Notes under the pieces: model-generated
Seen by the model: only the letters and a program-made list of their open reading frames with translations
What the model was told of the DNA's origin: nothing
Databases searched by the model: none
Shown: positions 29,401 to 37,346 of the stretch, piece by piece
Layout of the letters: every line of letters begins with the position of its first letter
Numbering within the stretch: position 1 is the first letter of the stretch
Position numbers and translations under genes: made by a program
DNA from: Gammaproteobacteria bacterium
GTDB lineage: Bacteria; Pseudomonadota; Gammaproteobacteria; Pseudomonadales; Porticoccaceae
NCBI GenBank assembly: GCA_016708925.1
Contig: JADJET010000014.1
Span: 8,900-72,899 of the forward strand
Direction of reading: 5' to 3'
Length of the DNA stretch: 64,000 nt

Positions 29401-29728
29401 TGTGCGGGAAAACATGAGCGAAGAGGAGCTGGTCATCTTCGACATCCTCACGCGGCCGGCGCCGGCACTGACCACCGCAGAACGCGTCGAAGTCAAAAAA
29501 ATCGCGCGCGATCTGCTGGCGCGATTGAAAGCGCTGCTGGTGCTGAACTGGCGGCAGAAATCGACGGCGCGCTCACAGTTGAAACTGACCATCGAAGACA
29601 CCCTCGACACCGGCCTGCCGCGCGCCTACACGCCCGAGCTTTTCAACCAGAAATGCGCGGCGGTGTTCGAGCATGTGTACGAGAGCTATCCGGAGCGGGA
29701 TGCGGGCGTCTATGCGCAGGCAACGTGA
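26477..29728 (+). CDS. hsdR: Type I restriction enzyme HsdR (nuclease/translocase)
   Basis: Restriction and DNA-translocation subunit. The 1083-residue protein has a PD-(D/E)XK nuclease (PDLVGFVNGLPWVVIELKKPG, residues about 158-180), Walker A TQGSGKS near 312, DEAH box TDEAHRSQYD near 411 and helicase motifs through RANRVFPGKHSGVIVDYA. A C-terminal helical domain for binding the methyltransferase follows. Residues about 113-127 (ALSPGPSPRGRGEEK) come from a palindromic element and interrupt the usual segment before VVDWEHPENNDF. The gene is intact even though hsdS upstream is frameshifted. Confidence 0.93.
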   Translation: MAHAYSEDQLVEQPAIGLFADMGWQTVSALDETFGAGGTSVASLGRETKGEVVLVERLRAALGKFNPTLPPEAIQTAIDELTRDRSAMSLEAANREVYRLLKEGITVSVPDRALSPGPSPRGRGEEKARLRVVDWEHPENNDFLLVSQFSVTGALYTCRPDLVGFVNGLPWVVIELKKPGVPARAAFDENLTHYKQQIPALFWSNALLIASNGTDSRVGSLTTDWGRWVEWKRIEREDEPRRVSLEVMLRGTCDRSRLLDLVENFTLFSDHKAGLVKILAQNHQFLGVNNAIASMLEARQLGHGRGGVFWQTQGSGKSFSMVFFAQKVLRKLAGNWTFVVVTDRVELDGQIATTFKAAGAVSEAEGDACHAASGAHLRELLRGNHRYVFTLIHKFQTPELLCDRSDVIVLTDEAHRSQYDTLALNMRAALPKAMFLAFTGTPLIAGEERTKEVFGDYVSIYDFQQSIEDGATVPLFYENRTPELQLVNPDLNEDIYRLIEDADLDADQEAKLEQVLGRQYHLITRDDRLETVAQDIVRHFLGRGFLGKAMVVSIDKATALRMYDKVKVHWAAEAARVQKELGELHYQPNHPNAGGMTSAQARRDLRMAELKQRLAVLTSTDMAVIVSPGQNEIAQMQTLGLDIEPHRKRMNLSSTTGQPGLDEKFKDVDDPLRLVFVCAMWLTGFDAPSCSTVYLDKPMRNHSLMQAIARANRVFPGKHSGVIVDYANVFASLEKALAIYGAGKDGKSPVKDKQQLVEEMRQAVVDATAFCAAHGVQLTEIEALAAGSLERLQRIEDAINALISPDPLRRDFFAHERLVSTLYRAVKPDPSALEFASRVACLTTLADAIRAKLNPNPPDISPVMMGINALLDDSITGHAIRQAGPPALDLSKINFEALAQRFKASKHKNTDLEVLKAAIRAQLEKLIQLNRTRADFAEKFEALIESYNAGSRSIEELFEELLKLSHSLNDEQQRHVRENMSEEELVIFDILTRPAPALTTAERVEVKKIARDLLARLKALLVLNWRQKSTARSQLKLTIEDTLDTGLPRAYTPELFNQKCAAVFEHVYESYPERDAGVYAQAT
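26814..26849. repeat. In-frame palindromic element, copy 3 (in hsdR)
   Basis: Hairpin CCCCTCTCCC (26827-26836), loop AGA, GGGCGAGGGG (26840-26849), preceded by another CCCTCTCCCCC arm. Bases 26814-26836 are the exact reverse complement of 22429-22451 in hsdM, so the element is inserted in the opposite orientation yet still leaves an open frame (LSPGPSPRGRGEE). Confidence 0.75.
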
Positions 29729-29855
29729 ATTGCGCGGGCGGGGTCTGTTATCGCACTGCAATATCCCGTCAACCACCAAGGTGACGATGTCCCCGAAATG
29801 GCAAGGTCAGGCAGTAGCGTAGTCCGGAACCCGAACGGCGAGGGCTGGCGTTGCG

Positions 29856-30101
29856 TCAGTGCTTCAAGCTGTGTAACTGCGCAGCCAGGTCGCCGATGGT
29901 GGTGATGTTGGGCAGGATGTTGAGCGGGATGGAGAGATCGAAGTGATCCTCCAGCTTTTCGATCAGTTCCATTACCTGAAGCGAGCTGAGGCCGATGTCG
30001 GCGATCAGATCGGTCGTCTCGCCCAAGGGTTTGGGCGCGCCTTTTTGCCGGGCCTGGAGCAGATTGCAGATGAATTGGACGTAGTTGTTGTAATCGGGCA
30101 T
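29856..30101 (-). CDS. Acyl carrier protein
   Basis: An 81-residue carrier protein with the four-helix ACP pattern. DLIADIGLSSLQVMELIEKLEDHFDLSIP holds the phosphopantetheine-attachment serine (second Ser of GLSSLQ, replacing the usual DSL). It is not the fatty-acid-synthase ACP by context and probably serves a dedicated pathway. It is divergent from an ELM1/DUF1022-family gene. The ATG at 30101 gives the normal ACP length. Confidence 0.85.
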   Translation of the reverse strand: MPDYNNYVQFICNLLQARQKGAPKPLGETTDLIADIGLSSLQVMELIEKLEDHFDLSIPLNILPNITTIGDLAAQLHSLKH

Positions 30102-30216
30102 GGGCTCGGGTGTCAGACTGGATGCACCTTGTGAGGGGCAGGGCGGTGGGCTACATTGCGCCGCGCCAATATACCCGCAGGCCCTCGCCATTACCACTTC
30201 AGCGCCCCCGACCACT

Positions 30217-31329
30217 GTGCTCCGGAAGCCCGCGGCAACGCCCCGGGTGTGGCTGCTGGAACCCTACCGCACCGGCGAGCAGCAGCAGGTGCTGGCGCTG
30301 GCCGAGGCGCTGGGCTGGCCCTTCGAGATCAAGCATCTGCATTACCGGACCCTGGCGTTTGGCACCAATCTGCTGCGCGGCAGCTCGCTGCGGGGTATCG
30401 ATCGGCGCCGCTCCGCCGCGCTGGCGGCGCCCTGGCCGGATCTGGTGATTTCGGCGGGCATGCGCAATGAACCCGTGGGCCGGTGGATCCGCAGGCAGTC
30501 CGGCGGGCGCTGCCGGATCGTCCATGTCGGCCGTCCCTGGGCCGATCCGCAGCGCTTCGATCTGGTCATCACCACACCCCAGTACCGGCTGCCCCGGCGT
30601 GCCAATGTGCTGCACAACGACCTGCCGCTGCACCGGGTCCAGGCCGCGCGCCTGCGCGAGGCGGCCGCGCGCTGGCGGGACACGCTGGCGCAACTGCCGG
30701 CGCCGCGCATCGCGGTGATTCTGGGCGGCGACAGCGGCCCCTTCACGCTCGGCGCCAAGGCCGCGCGCCGGCTGGCTGAGGCGGCGACCGAACTGGCCCG
30801 CCAGCGCGGCGGTTCCCTGCTGACCACCACCAGTCCGCGCACCGCCGACGCAGTGACCCGGGTGTTTGCCGGGGATCTGGGCGTGCCCACCCATTTTTAT
30901 GCCTGGCAACCGGGTGCCGCCGACAATCCCTATTTCGGTTATCTGGCGCTGGCGGATGCGTTTATCGTCACCGCCGACAGCGTGTCCATGCTCGCGGAAG
31001 CCTGCGCGACGGGAAAGCCGCTGTACCTCTTCGATCTGGGCACCGGGCGTCACAGCATGCGTGCCGGTTGTGGTGGCGCGCGCGCCGATGTGCGCGCTGA
31101 TCCCGACGGGAATGACTTTCGCCTGAGCGGGCTGCTCTACCGCGCGCTGATGCGCTGGGGCTGGCAGCGCCTGTCCCGCGACATCACCCTGATCCACCGC
31201 CAGTTGGTGGCGAGCGGCCGCGCCGTCTGGCTGGGCGATCCGGAGCCCCACTGGCAGGGCGATACCGGCGGGGATGTGGCGCGCGCGGTGGCACGGATAC
31301 GGGCGTTATTTGATTCCGCGGCTTGTTGA
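30217..31329 (+). CDS. ELM1/DUF1022 (GT-B-like) family protein, paralogue 1
   Basis: About 370 residues in the Mito_fiss_Elm1 family, a GT-B-like fold found in plants and proteobacteria; bacterial members are thought to be glycosyltransferase relatives. RVWLLEPYRTGEQQQVLALAEALGWPFEIKHL, RSAALAAPWPDLVISAGMRNEPV and VILGGDSGPFTLGAKAARRLA are shared with the two paralogues at 34551 and 40267. YLALADAFIVTADSVSMLAEACATGKPLY is the acceptor/donor-binding C-terminal motif. The GTG at 30217 is chosen because it leaves the same short lead as in the paralogues; starts back to 30100 are possible. Confidence 0.8.
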   Translation: MLRKPAATPRVWLLEPYRTGEQQQVLALAEALGWPFEIKHLHYRTLAFGTNLLRGSSLRGIDRRRSAALAAPWPDLVISAGMRNEPVGRWIRRQSGGRCRIVHVGRPWADPQRFDLVITTPQYRLPRRANVLHNDLPLHRVQAARLREAAARWRDTLAQLPAPRIAVILGGDSGPFTLGAKAARRLAEAATELARQRGGSLLTTTSPRTADAVTRVFAGDLGVPTHFYAWQPGAADNPYFGYLALADAFIVTADSVSMLAEACATGKPLYLFDLGTGRHSMRAGCGGARADVRADPDGNDFRLSGLLYRALMRWGWQRLSRDITLIHRQLVASGRAVWLGDPEPHWQGDTGGDVARAVARIRALFDSAAC

Positions 31330-31395
31330 AAACGGCTAAACGGTTGCGCGCTGCGGCTCCAGCAGCCGGGCTTGGCCGCGCAGGACATCGCCTTG

Positions 31396-31498
31396 CGTAG
31401 GGCGGATAAGCGCCAGCGCATCCGCCGTGATCGCGGCTCCGATCCTACCGGCGGACGCGGGGTTTTTCGGTGGGTGCGCTGCGCTTACCCACCCTACG
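31396..31498. repeat. REPIN-like element, copy 2 (family A)
   Basis: Arms CGTAGGGCGGATAAGCG (31396-31412) and CGCTTACCCACCCTACG (31482-31498) are identical to those of the copy at 16262. The centre differs moderately. The downstream phrase 'atgccttttcacacaa' is also shared. Confidence 0.7.
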
Positions 31499-31514
31499 AT
31501 GCCTTTTCACACAA

Positions 31515-31625
31515 CCTCGGACGCGGGCATCCAGAAGACCTTGATATTCCTGGATTCCCGCCCCCCTTCGCGGGGGCAGGCACTGCGCGGGAACGACGAT
31601 CGGGTGATTATTCGGAGCATCCCTC
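31515..31625. repeat. Family B repeat abutting an ABC transporter gene
   Basis: Contains 'gcgggcatccagaagacc', 'tggattcccgccccccttcgcggggg' and 'gattattcggagcatcc'. Compared with 16132-16260, part of the unit is in opposite orientation. The final phrase supplies the stop codon and last residues of the ABC transporter on the minus strand. Confidence 0.55.
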
Positions 31626-33347
31626 AAGGGTTGCGCGCTGCGGCTCCAGCAGCCGCGCCCGGCCGCGCGCCAGTTCGTAGACCCGGTCGGCAATGTCCAC
31701 CAGGGCACTGTCGTGGGAGATCGCCAGAATGGTCAGATCGTTCTTGAGCCCGACCAGGGTCTGGCAGATTTCCCGCTCGCTGACGGGATCGAGCGCGCTG
31801 GTCGCCTCGTCCAGGATCAGCAGGCGCGGCTTGTTGACCAGCGCGCGCGCGATGGCGACCCGCTGGCGTTGACCGCCGGACAGTTTGCCGCCGCGCTCCC
31901 CGACCAGCGTGTTCATGCCCTCCGGCAGCGCGGCGACGAAATCCCAGATGCCGGCGGCGCGCAGGGCGTTTTCCGCGGCGGCGGGCGTGAGCGCGGCGTC
32001 GCCCAGGGTGACGTTGTGCAGCACGCTGTCGTGCAAGAGCACGGTGTCCTGGGGCACATAACCGATCAGGCTGCGCCAGGCGCGCAGATCCAGTTCGCCC
32101 ATCGCGATACCGTCGACAAAAATCTCTCCCGCTGAGGGTCGCACCAGGCCGATGACGAGGTCGATCACCGTGGTCTTGCCGGCGCCCGAGGGGCCGATCA
32201 GGGTGGTCAGCGTCCGCGCGGGGAAGTCCAGGCACAGATCGTCAAACACCGGGTGTTCGTCGTAGCCGAAGGCCAAGTGTTCGAACTGAATGCCCCGTTC
32301 CAGACTGGGAGCGCGGCCCTCGCCCAGGTGTTCGGCGGCGGTGGTGGCGGCATCGATGGAGCCTTGCAGCGACCAGTAGGCGCTCTCGCCCTGAGCCATT
32401 TTCTGATACTGCTTTTGCACCTTGCCGAGCGAGCCAAACGCTCGCCCCAGGGCAATCGCGAGCACCAGCACCGTGCTCAGTTCGACGCTGAACAGCACCA
32501 GTGCGAGATACATACCCAGCGCGATAAAGCTCGCAAACAACAGATCCTGAACCGAATTGAGCAGCGCGCCGCTGAACACCTGCTTGCGCAATGCGCGGTT
32601 GAGGCGAAAGGTTTCACCGGCCAGCACCTGGTCGGCGAGGTGTTCCCGCGCCATTGCCTTGAGCGGCTTGACCGATTGCAGGGTGTCGGTGAGTTGCGCC
32701 ATCAGCGAAGACAGCAGCAGGGTTTGGCGCCGACCGGCGCGGCGTGTCATGCGCACCAGAAAATGCGATGAGCCGATCACCATCACGCCGGCAATCAGAC
32801 TCAACAGTGTGGCCTGCCAGGAGATCGCCACCGCGATCGCGCCATAGATCAGTGCATGGATCAGAAAAGTGACGGCGGTGGCGCCGAACACAAACGAATC
32901 CGACGAGCGCTGCGCTTCGGTGGCGAGCCCGTTGGTGAGCTTGCCCACCGGCTGGTGGAGAAAGTATTCCCAGCGGCTGCGCAGAATGGCGCGCAGCAGA
33001 TCGAGGCGCAGCTCGGTACCGATCTGCGCGGCGGTGTAGCCCACCTGACGCTGGACCACCAGCAACAGCAGGCTTTTGAACGCGACGCCCGCGACAATGA
33101 CCAGCAGCAGCGGGCCGATGGCGGGAGCGATGCCCAGCCGGGCGAGGATGTCGAGCACCGCCTGTTCAAACTGGCCGGGCGGCGTCACTTCGGCGCCGGC
33201 GCCCCGGTCCGCCGCGATGGCGACATTGAGCAACGGCAGCAGGGCGGAGAGACCGATGCCCTCGGCAAGTCCCGATGCCAGCAGGGCCAGCAGCATCAGG
33301 ATCGTGCGCCAGCGGTGCTTGCGAAACAGGGCCAGCATCAACTGCAT
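31608..33347 (-). CDS. ABC exporter, MsbA-like fused membrane/ATPase protein
   Basis: A 579-residue half-transporter: six membrane segments (residues about 1-310), then an ATPase with Walker A GPSGAGKTT, signature LSGGQRQRVAIARAL, Walker B RLLILDEATSALD and H-loop ISHD. The family exports lipids, glycolipids or peptides. The start MQLMLALFRKHRWRTILM at 33347 precedes the first membrane helix; the longer upstream frame is low-complexity. The divergent neighbour is a sulfotransferase, and glycosyltransferase-like genes surround it, so a surface glycolipid is a plausible cargo. The last residues (LEGCSE) run into a REP-like repeat. Confidence 0.88.
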   Translation of the reverse strand: MQLMLALFRKHRWRTILMLLALLASGLAEGIGLSALLPLLNVAIAADRGAGAEVTPPGQFEQAVLDILARLGIAPAIGPLLLVIVAGVAFKSLLLLVVQRQVGYTAAQIGTELRLDLLRAILRSRWEYFLHQPVGKLTNGLATEAQRSSDSFVFGATAVTFLIHALIYGAIAVAISWQATLLSLIAGVMVIGSSHFLVRMTRRAGRRQTLLLSSLMAQLTDTLQSVKPLKAMAREHLADQVLAGETFRLNRALRKQVFSGALLNSVQDLLFASFIALGMYLALVLFSVELSTVLVLAIALGRAFGSLGKVQKQYQKMAQGESAYWSLQGSIDAATTAAEHLGEGRAPSLERGIQFEHLAFGYDEHPVFDDLCLDFPARTLTTLIGPSGAGKTTVIDLVIGLVRPSAGEIFVDGIAMGELDLRAWRSLIGYVPQDTVLLHDSVLHNVTLGDAALTPAAAENALRAAGIWDFVAALPEGMNTLVGERGGKLSGGQRQRVAIARALVNKPRLLILDEATSALDPVSEREICQTLVGLKNDLTILAISHDSALVDIADRVYELARGRARLLEPQRATLEGCSE

Positions 33348-33617
33348 GGTGTCGGGTTTCCTCGATGCTCGGGAAGATGTTGAAAAAAAAGCAGAGTCGG
33401 GGACGCTGGGAAACGAACGTGGCCGGAACGATGGGCCGACCCGACCGCGAAAATTGCGGTGGTGGGTGCCCGGCGTCGGGCGGCAGTTTACCACCCGCGC
33501 ATGCGGAATTCGGGGGATCGCTCCGCACTTTGCCGCCGCCGCGCGCTGGCACTGTCTGGGGCGCTGCCGCATACTGACGCCCCTTTTTTGTCAGCCGATA
33601 CAGTGGGGTATGTGGTC

Positions 33618-34547
33618 GTGCAACTCAGTGACGGAGTCAAAAAAGCACTCATCATCGGGCCCACCGAGCTGCTGCCGGCGTCCCTGCGGGTCGCGCTGCG
33701 CCGCAAGTATCTGGCGCGGCTCGAACTCGCCAAGGCGGAGCGGGCGAGCATGCTCATCATCGGCCATCCCAAGAGCGGCAATACCTGGCTCAAGGTGATG
33801 CTGTCGCGGCTCTACCAGGTGCGCCATGGCCTGCCGGCCTCGCGGCTCATCAATACCGACGAGTTTGCCCGCCGCAATCCGGCGATCCCGCGCCTCGCCG
33901 CCACCAATGGCTGCTACAGCTACGAAACGGCAGTGGGCGAGCGCCTCGCCGTCGGCGCCGCGGACAATGCGCTGCGCCACAAACCCGTGCTGATCCTGGC
34001 GCGCAATCCGATCGATATCGCGGTGTCCTGGTATTACCAGTTCACCCGCCGCCAATCGCGCGCCAAGCAGGAGCTCATCAACCACGCCATCGCTCACCCC
34101 ATCGACCGCAAGACCATCGATATGTGGAACTTCGTCCGCCACAGCGATATCGGGCTGCCGTTTCTGATCGCTTATCTGAATCAGTGGTATCGCAACAGCC
34201 TGAGCCTCGAAAACGCGCTGGTGGTGCGCTACGAAGACCTGCGCAGCCGTCCCGCCGAGACGCTGGCGGAGATCACCCGCTTCATGGGCGAAAACTTCAG
34301 CGCCGAGGAAATTGCCGAAGCGGTCGAGTTCGGCGCCTTCGACAATCTGCGCAAGATGGAAGCCAGCGGCTTCTTCCGCCAGGGCGGCATGCGTCTGCGC
34401 CGGTCCGGCGACCCCACCGCGTTCAAGACCCGGCGCGGCAAGGTCGGCGGCTATCGGGACGAATTCACGCCGGAGCAGGTCGTCGAACTCGAAGCCCTGG
34501 TGGCGGCGAATCTGGAGCCGGCACTCGGCTATCACGCGGTGAGTTAA
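33618..34547 (+). CDS. Sulfotransferase domain protein
   Basis: PAPS-dependent sulfotransferase of about 309 residues. The 5'-phosphosulfate loop is GHPKSGNTWLKVML; the 3'-phosphate motif is ILARNPIDIAVSWYYQF; and RRGKVGGYRDEFTPEQV near the C-terminus matches the conserved PAPS-binding RKGxxGdw..hFT segment. It would transfer sulfate to a hydroxyl or amine on a glycan or lipid. The start is uncertain among GTG codons at 33603, 33612 and 33618. An ELM1-family gene follows three bases after the stop, so the two are co-transcribed. Confidence 0.85.
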   Translation: MQLSDGVKKALIIGPTELLPASLRVALRRKYLARLELAKAERASMLIIGHPKSGNTWLKVMLSRLYQVRHGLPASRLINTDEFARRNPAIPRLAATNGCYSYETAVGERLAVGAADNALRHKPVLILARNPIDIAVSWYYQFTRRQSRAKQELINHAIAHPIDRKTIDMWNFVRHSDIGLPFLIAYLNQWYRNSLSLENALVVRYEDLRSRPAETLAEITRFMGENFSAEEIAEAVEFGAFDNLRKMEASGFFRQGGMRLRRSGDPTAFKTRRGKVGGYRDEFTPEQVVELEALVAANLEPALGYHAVS

Positions 34548-34550
34548 GCA

Positions 34551-35693
34551 ATGCTGGCGTTGACTCCCGTCACCTGGCTGCTGCTGGGCGACAAGCGCGG
34601 CGACAACGGCCAGGTCGAAGCGGTCGCCGCCGCGCTGGGCTGGCCCTGCGATCGCAAAGTGCTGGTGATGCGTTCGAAGTATGTGGTCGCCAAGCCGCGC
34701 TTTCGGCGCACCCTCGACCATCTGGACCTGAAACGCTCCGATCCCCTCACCCCGCCCTGGCCCGACCTGATCATCACCGTCGGTCGCCGGCCCGCGATGG
34801 CGGCGCTCTGGGTGCGGCAGCAATCCGGCAATCGCACCCGCGTCATTCATATCGGCAAGCCCTCGGGCGCCATGCATGTATTCGATCTGGTGGTGGCGAG
34901 CGGCGAGAATCATCTGCCGCCCCTGGCCAACTACCTGCCGGTCACCTTGCCGCTGATGCGAGTCAGCACGGGCGCGATACAGGCCGAAGCGGAGCGCTGG
35001 CGCAGCCGCCTGGCGCCGCTGCAGCGGCCCCTGATCGCGGTGTTCGTGGGCGGGCCCACCGGTCCCTTTGTGATGAACGCCAGGGTCACGCGGGCGCTGC
35101 TCGCGGAAACCCGGCGTATTCGCGATCTGGGCGGCACGCCCTATGTGGTGACCAGCCGGCGCACGCCGGCGGCGGTGGTGGCGCGGTTGCGCAAGCAGTT
35201 GCCGTCCGATGTGCCGTTTTTTGCGTGGCCGGCAGAGGCGGAGCAGGACGCTGCCAGGGGCAGCCAGGCCGACAACCCCTATCGCGCGCTGCTGGGCACC
35301 GCGAACGGTTTCGTGGTCACCGGCGACAGCATTTCGATGCTGGTGGAGGTGGCCGCGCTGGGCAAGCCGCTGGCGATCTTTCCCCTCCCGACCGGCCTCC
35401 TCGGCGGCGTGGATCAGGCGCGCCGCGTGCTGCTGCGCAAACTGTTCGACCCGCGCGGGGAGACGCGCGCCGACCGCGTCCGGCAGTGGCTGGCGCGGCT
35501 GGTCTACCGCTTCGACTATTTCGGATTGCTCAACGGCACCCGGGATTTTCGCTATTTTCACCAGTTGCTGGTGGAGCGCCATCTGGCGGTCTGGGTCGGG
35601 GAACCGTTCCGGATCGGCGGCACCGTTCCCCCGGACGATCTCGAGGTGGTGGTGCGGCGGATTCGTGCGCTGGTGGGATCACGCCCAGCCTGA
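34551..35693 (+). CDS. ELM1/DUF1022 family protein, paralogue 2
   Basis: A 380-residue member of the same family as the proteins at 30217 and 40267. TWLLLGDKRGDNGQVEAVAAALGWP, PWPDLIITVGRRPAMAALWVRQQSG, AVFVGGPTGPFVMNARVTRALL and FVVTGDSISMLVEVAALGKPLAIF line up with them. A longer C-terminal part (GGVDQARRVLLRKLFDPRGETR) distinguishes this copy. Coupled to the sulfotransferase upstream. No transmembrane segments; probably a cytoplasmic or membrane-peripheral GT-B-like enzyme. Confidence 0.85.
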   Translation: MLALTPVTWLLLGDKRGDNGQVEAVAAALGWPCDRKVLVMRSKYVVAKPRFRRTLDHLDLKRSDPLTPPWPDLIITVGRRPAMAALWVRQQSGNRTRVIHIGKPSGAMHVFDLVVASGENHLPPLANYLPVTLPLMRVSTGAIQAEAERWRSRLAPLQRPLIAVFVGGPTGPFVMNARVTRALLAETRRIRDLGGTPYVVTSRRTPAAVVARLRKQLPSDVPFFAWPAEAEQDAARGSQADNPYRALLGTANGFVVTGDSISMLVEVAALGKPLAIFPLPTGLLGGVDQARRVLLRKLFDPRGETRADRVRQWLARLVYRFDYFGLLNGTRDFRYFHQLLVERHLAVWVGEPFRIGGTVPPDDLEVVVRRIRALVGSRPA

Positions 35694-35905
35694 CGGGCCT
35701 TGGCAGCCTGTTGAAAAACTGTTGTGGTAGCCATTGGCTGCGTTGTGCGCTATCCAGGGCGAGTAAAGTGATTCTGGCGCGTCACTGCCCGAGTGATCGC
35801 CTACGGAAGTGCGTTGGCCGCTGCCAGGTACCAACATCCGGGAGCTTCATGTTGCGCAGCGTCGTTTACTGACGCCCTTTGACACAGGTTCAGGCGGACA
35901 TATCA

Positions 35906-36664
35906 ATGAATCGTCACCTTCGCCTACTGGCAACACTCGCCGCTGCCCTGCTGCTCGTCATCCCCAATGCCCGTGCCGAAGAAGTCGTAGCCGCCGTGGC
36001 CGCCAACTTCGCCGCCGTCATGGCGCGCATCGAACCGGCCTTCGAGCAGGCCAGCGGACACCAGCTGACCGTGGTGCTGGGTTCCTCGGGCAAGCTCGTG
36101 ACGCAGATCCAGCAGGGCGCGCCCTTCGACGTGCTGCTGTCGGCCGATGTGGAACGCCCGGACGTGCTGGCCAAAAGCGGCCGGGGCGTGCCGGCCTCGC
36201 GCTTCACCTACGCTGTCGGCCGGCTGGCGCTGTGGAGCCCGGACCCGCAGGCGATCGGCACGGATGGCGCCGCTTACCTGCGCGCCGGCAGCTTCCGCCA
36301 TCTGGCCATCGCCAATCCAGCCGTCGCGCCCTACGGTATCGCCGCGCAGCAAACCCTGGAAAAACTCGGCCTGTGGCCGGTCGTGCAGGACAGGATCGTG
36401 CGCGGCGAGGATATCGGTCAGGTCTACGCCATGGTGGCCAGCGGCGCGGCCGGGGCCGGCTTCGTCGCGCTGTCACAAGCCCTTGGTGCCGCCAAGCCGG
36501 GCAGCCACTGGGCGGTACCGGAGAACCTGTACCCGCCGCTGAAGCAGGACGCCATCCTGGTCACTCGCGCCCGCGCCAACCCGGCCGCGCAGGCGTTTCT
36601 GGACTACCTCAAAAGCCCGCCGGCCCGCGCCCTGATTGCGGAACTCGGCTACGGGCTGCCCTGA
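35906..36664 (+). CDS. modA: Molybdate ABC transporter substrate-binding protein ModA
   Basis: Periplasmic molybdate/tungstate-binding protein. The 252-residue precursor has a signal peptide (MNRHLRLLATLAAALLLVIPNARA), then VAAVAANFAAVMARIEPAFE, LGSSGKLVTQIQQGAPFDVLLSAD and NPAVAPYGIAAQQTLEKLG. The serines in GSSGK and the PYG segment match the oxyanion-binding residues of ModA. modB starts four bases after the stop. The 212-bp upstream gap holds 'cagcctgttgaaaaac', a phrase reminiscent of transposon remnants, but no recognisable ModE box. Confidence 0.93.
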   Translation: MNRHLRLLATLAAALLLVIPNARAEEVVAAVAANFAAVMARIEPAFEQASGHQLTVVLGSSGKLVTQIQQGAPFDVLLSADVERPDVLAKSGRGVPASRFTYAVGRLALWSPDPQAIGTDGAAYLRAGSFRHLAIANPAVAPYGIAAQQTLEKLGLWPVVQDRIVRGEDIGQVYAMVASGAAGAGFVALSQALGAAKPGSHWAVPENLYPPLKQDAILVTRARANPAAQAFLDYLKSPPARALIAELGYGLP

Positions 36665-36668
36665 CGCC

Positions 36669-37346
36669 ATGAGCGATCTCGATCTCGGCCCGGTCTGGCT
36701 CACCTTGCGTCTGGCCGCCGTCACCGTGGCGCTGCTGCTGCTGGTCGGCACGCCTCTGGCCTGGTGGCTGGCGCACACCCGCACGCGCATCAAACCATTG
36801 ATCGAGGCGCTGACCGCGCTGCCGCTGGTGCTGCCGCCGACGGTGATCGGGTTTTACCTGCTGGTGTTGTTCGCGCCTGCGGGGATGCTCGGCGGGCCCT
36901 GGCTGCGCCTCACCGGCGAGACGTTGACGTTTTCCTTCAGCGGGCTGGTGCTGGCCTCGATGATCTATTCGCTGCCGTTCGTGGTGCAGCCGCTGCAGGG
37001 CGCCTTCGAGGCGGTCGGGCGCGCGCCTCTGGAGGCGGCGGCGGTGCTGGGCGCCCGGCCGCTGGATGCCTTTTTTTCCGTCGCCAGCCCGCTCGCCCTG
37101 CGCGGCTACATCACCGCCATCGTGTTGGGTTTTGCGCACACGCTGGGCGAGTTCGGTGTGGTGTTGATGGTGGGCGGCAACATTCCCGGTCGCACGCGAG
37201 TGATCTCGATCGCCATCTACGAGCAGGTGGAAACACTTAATTTTGCTCAGGCGCATGTGCTTTCCGCCGGGCTGCTGCTGTTCTCGTTCGCGGTGCTGGT
37301 GCTGGTCTATACGCTGAACCGCCGCTTCCCGGTACAGGCCACATGA
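36669..37346 (+). CDS. modB: Molybdate ABC transporter permease ModB
   Basis: Inner-membrane permease of 225 residues with five to six membrane segments. The coupling-helix (EAA) motif EAAAVLGARPLDAFFSVASPLALRGYITAIVLGFAHTLGEFGVVLM is characteristic of ModB, as is GGNIPGRTRVISIAIYEQVE. Translation overlaps modC by four bases. Confidence 0.94.
   Translation: MSDLDLGPVWLTLRLAAVTVALLLLVGTPLAWWLAHTRTRIKPLIEALTALPLVLPPTVIGFYLLVLFAPAGMLGGPWLRLTGETLTFSFSGLVLASMIYSLPFVVQPLQGAFEAVGRAPLEAAAVLGARPLDAFFSVASPLALRGYITAIVLGFAHTLGEFGVVLMVGGNIPGRTRVISIAIYEQVETLNFAQAHVLSAGLLLFSFAVLVLVYTLNRRFPVQAT

Noticed and set aside
35694..35905. ModE operator or molybdenum-cofactor riboswitch upstream of modA
   Set aside because: No ModE-like palindrome or riboswitch core was recognised in the gap.
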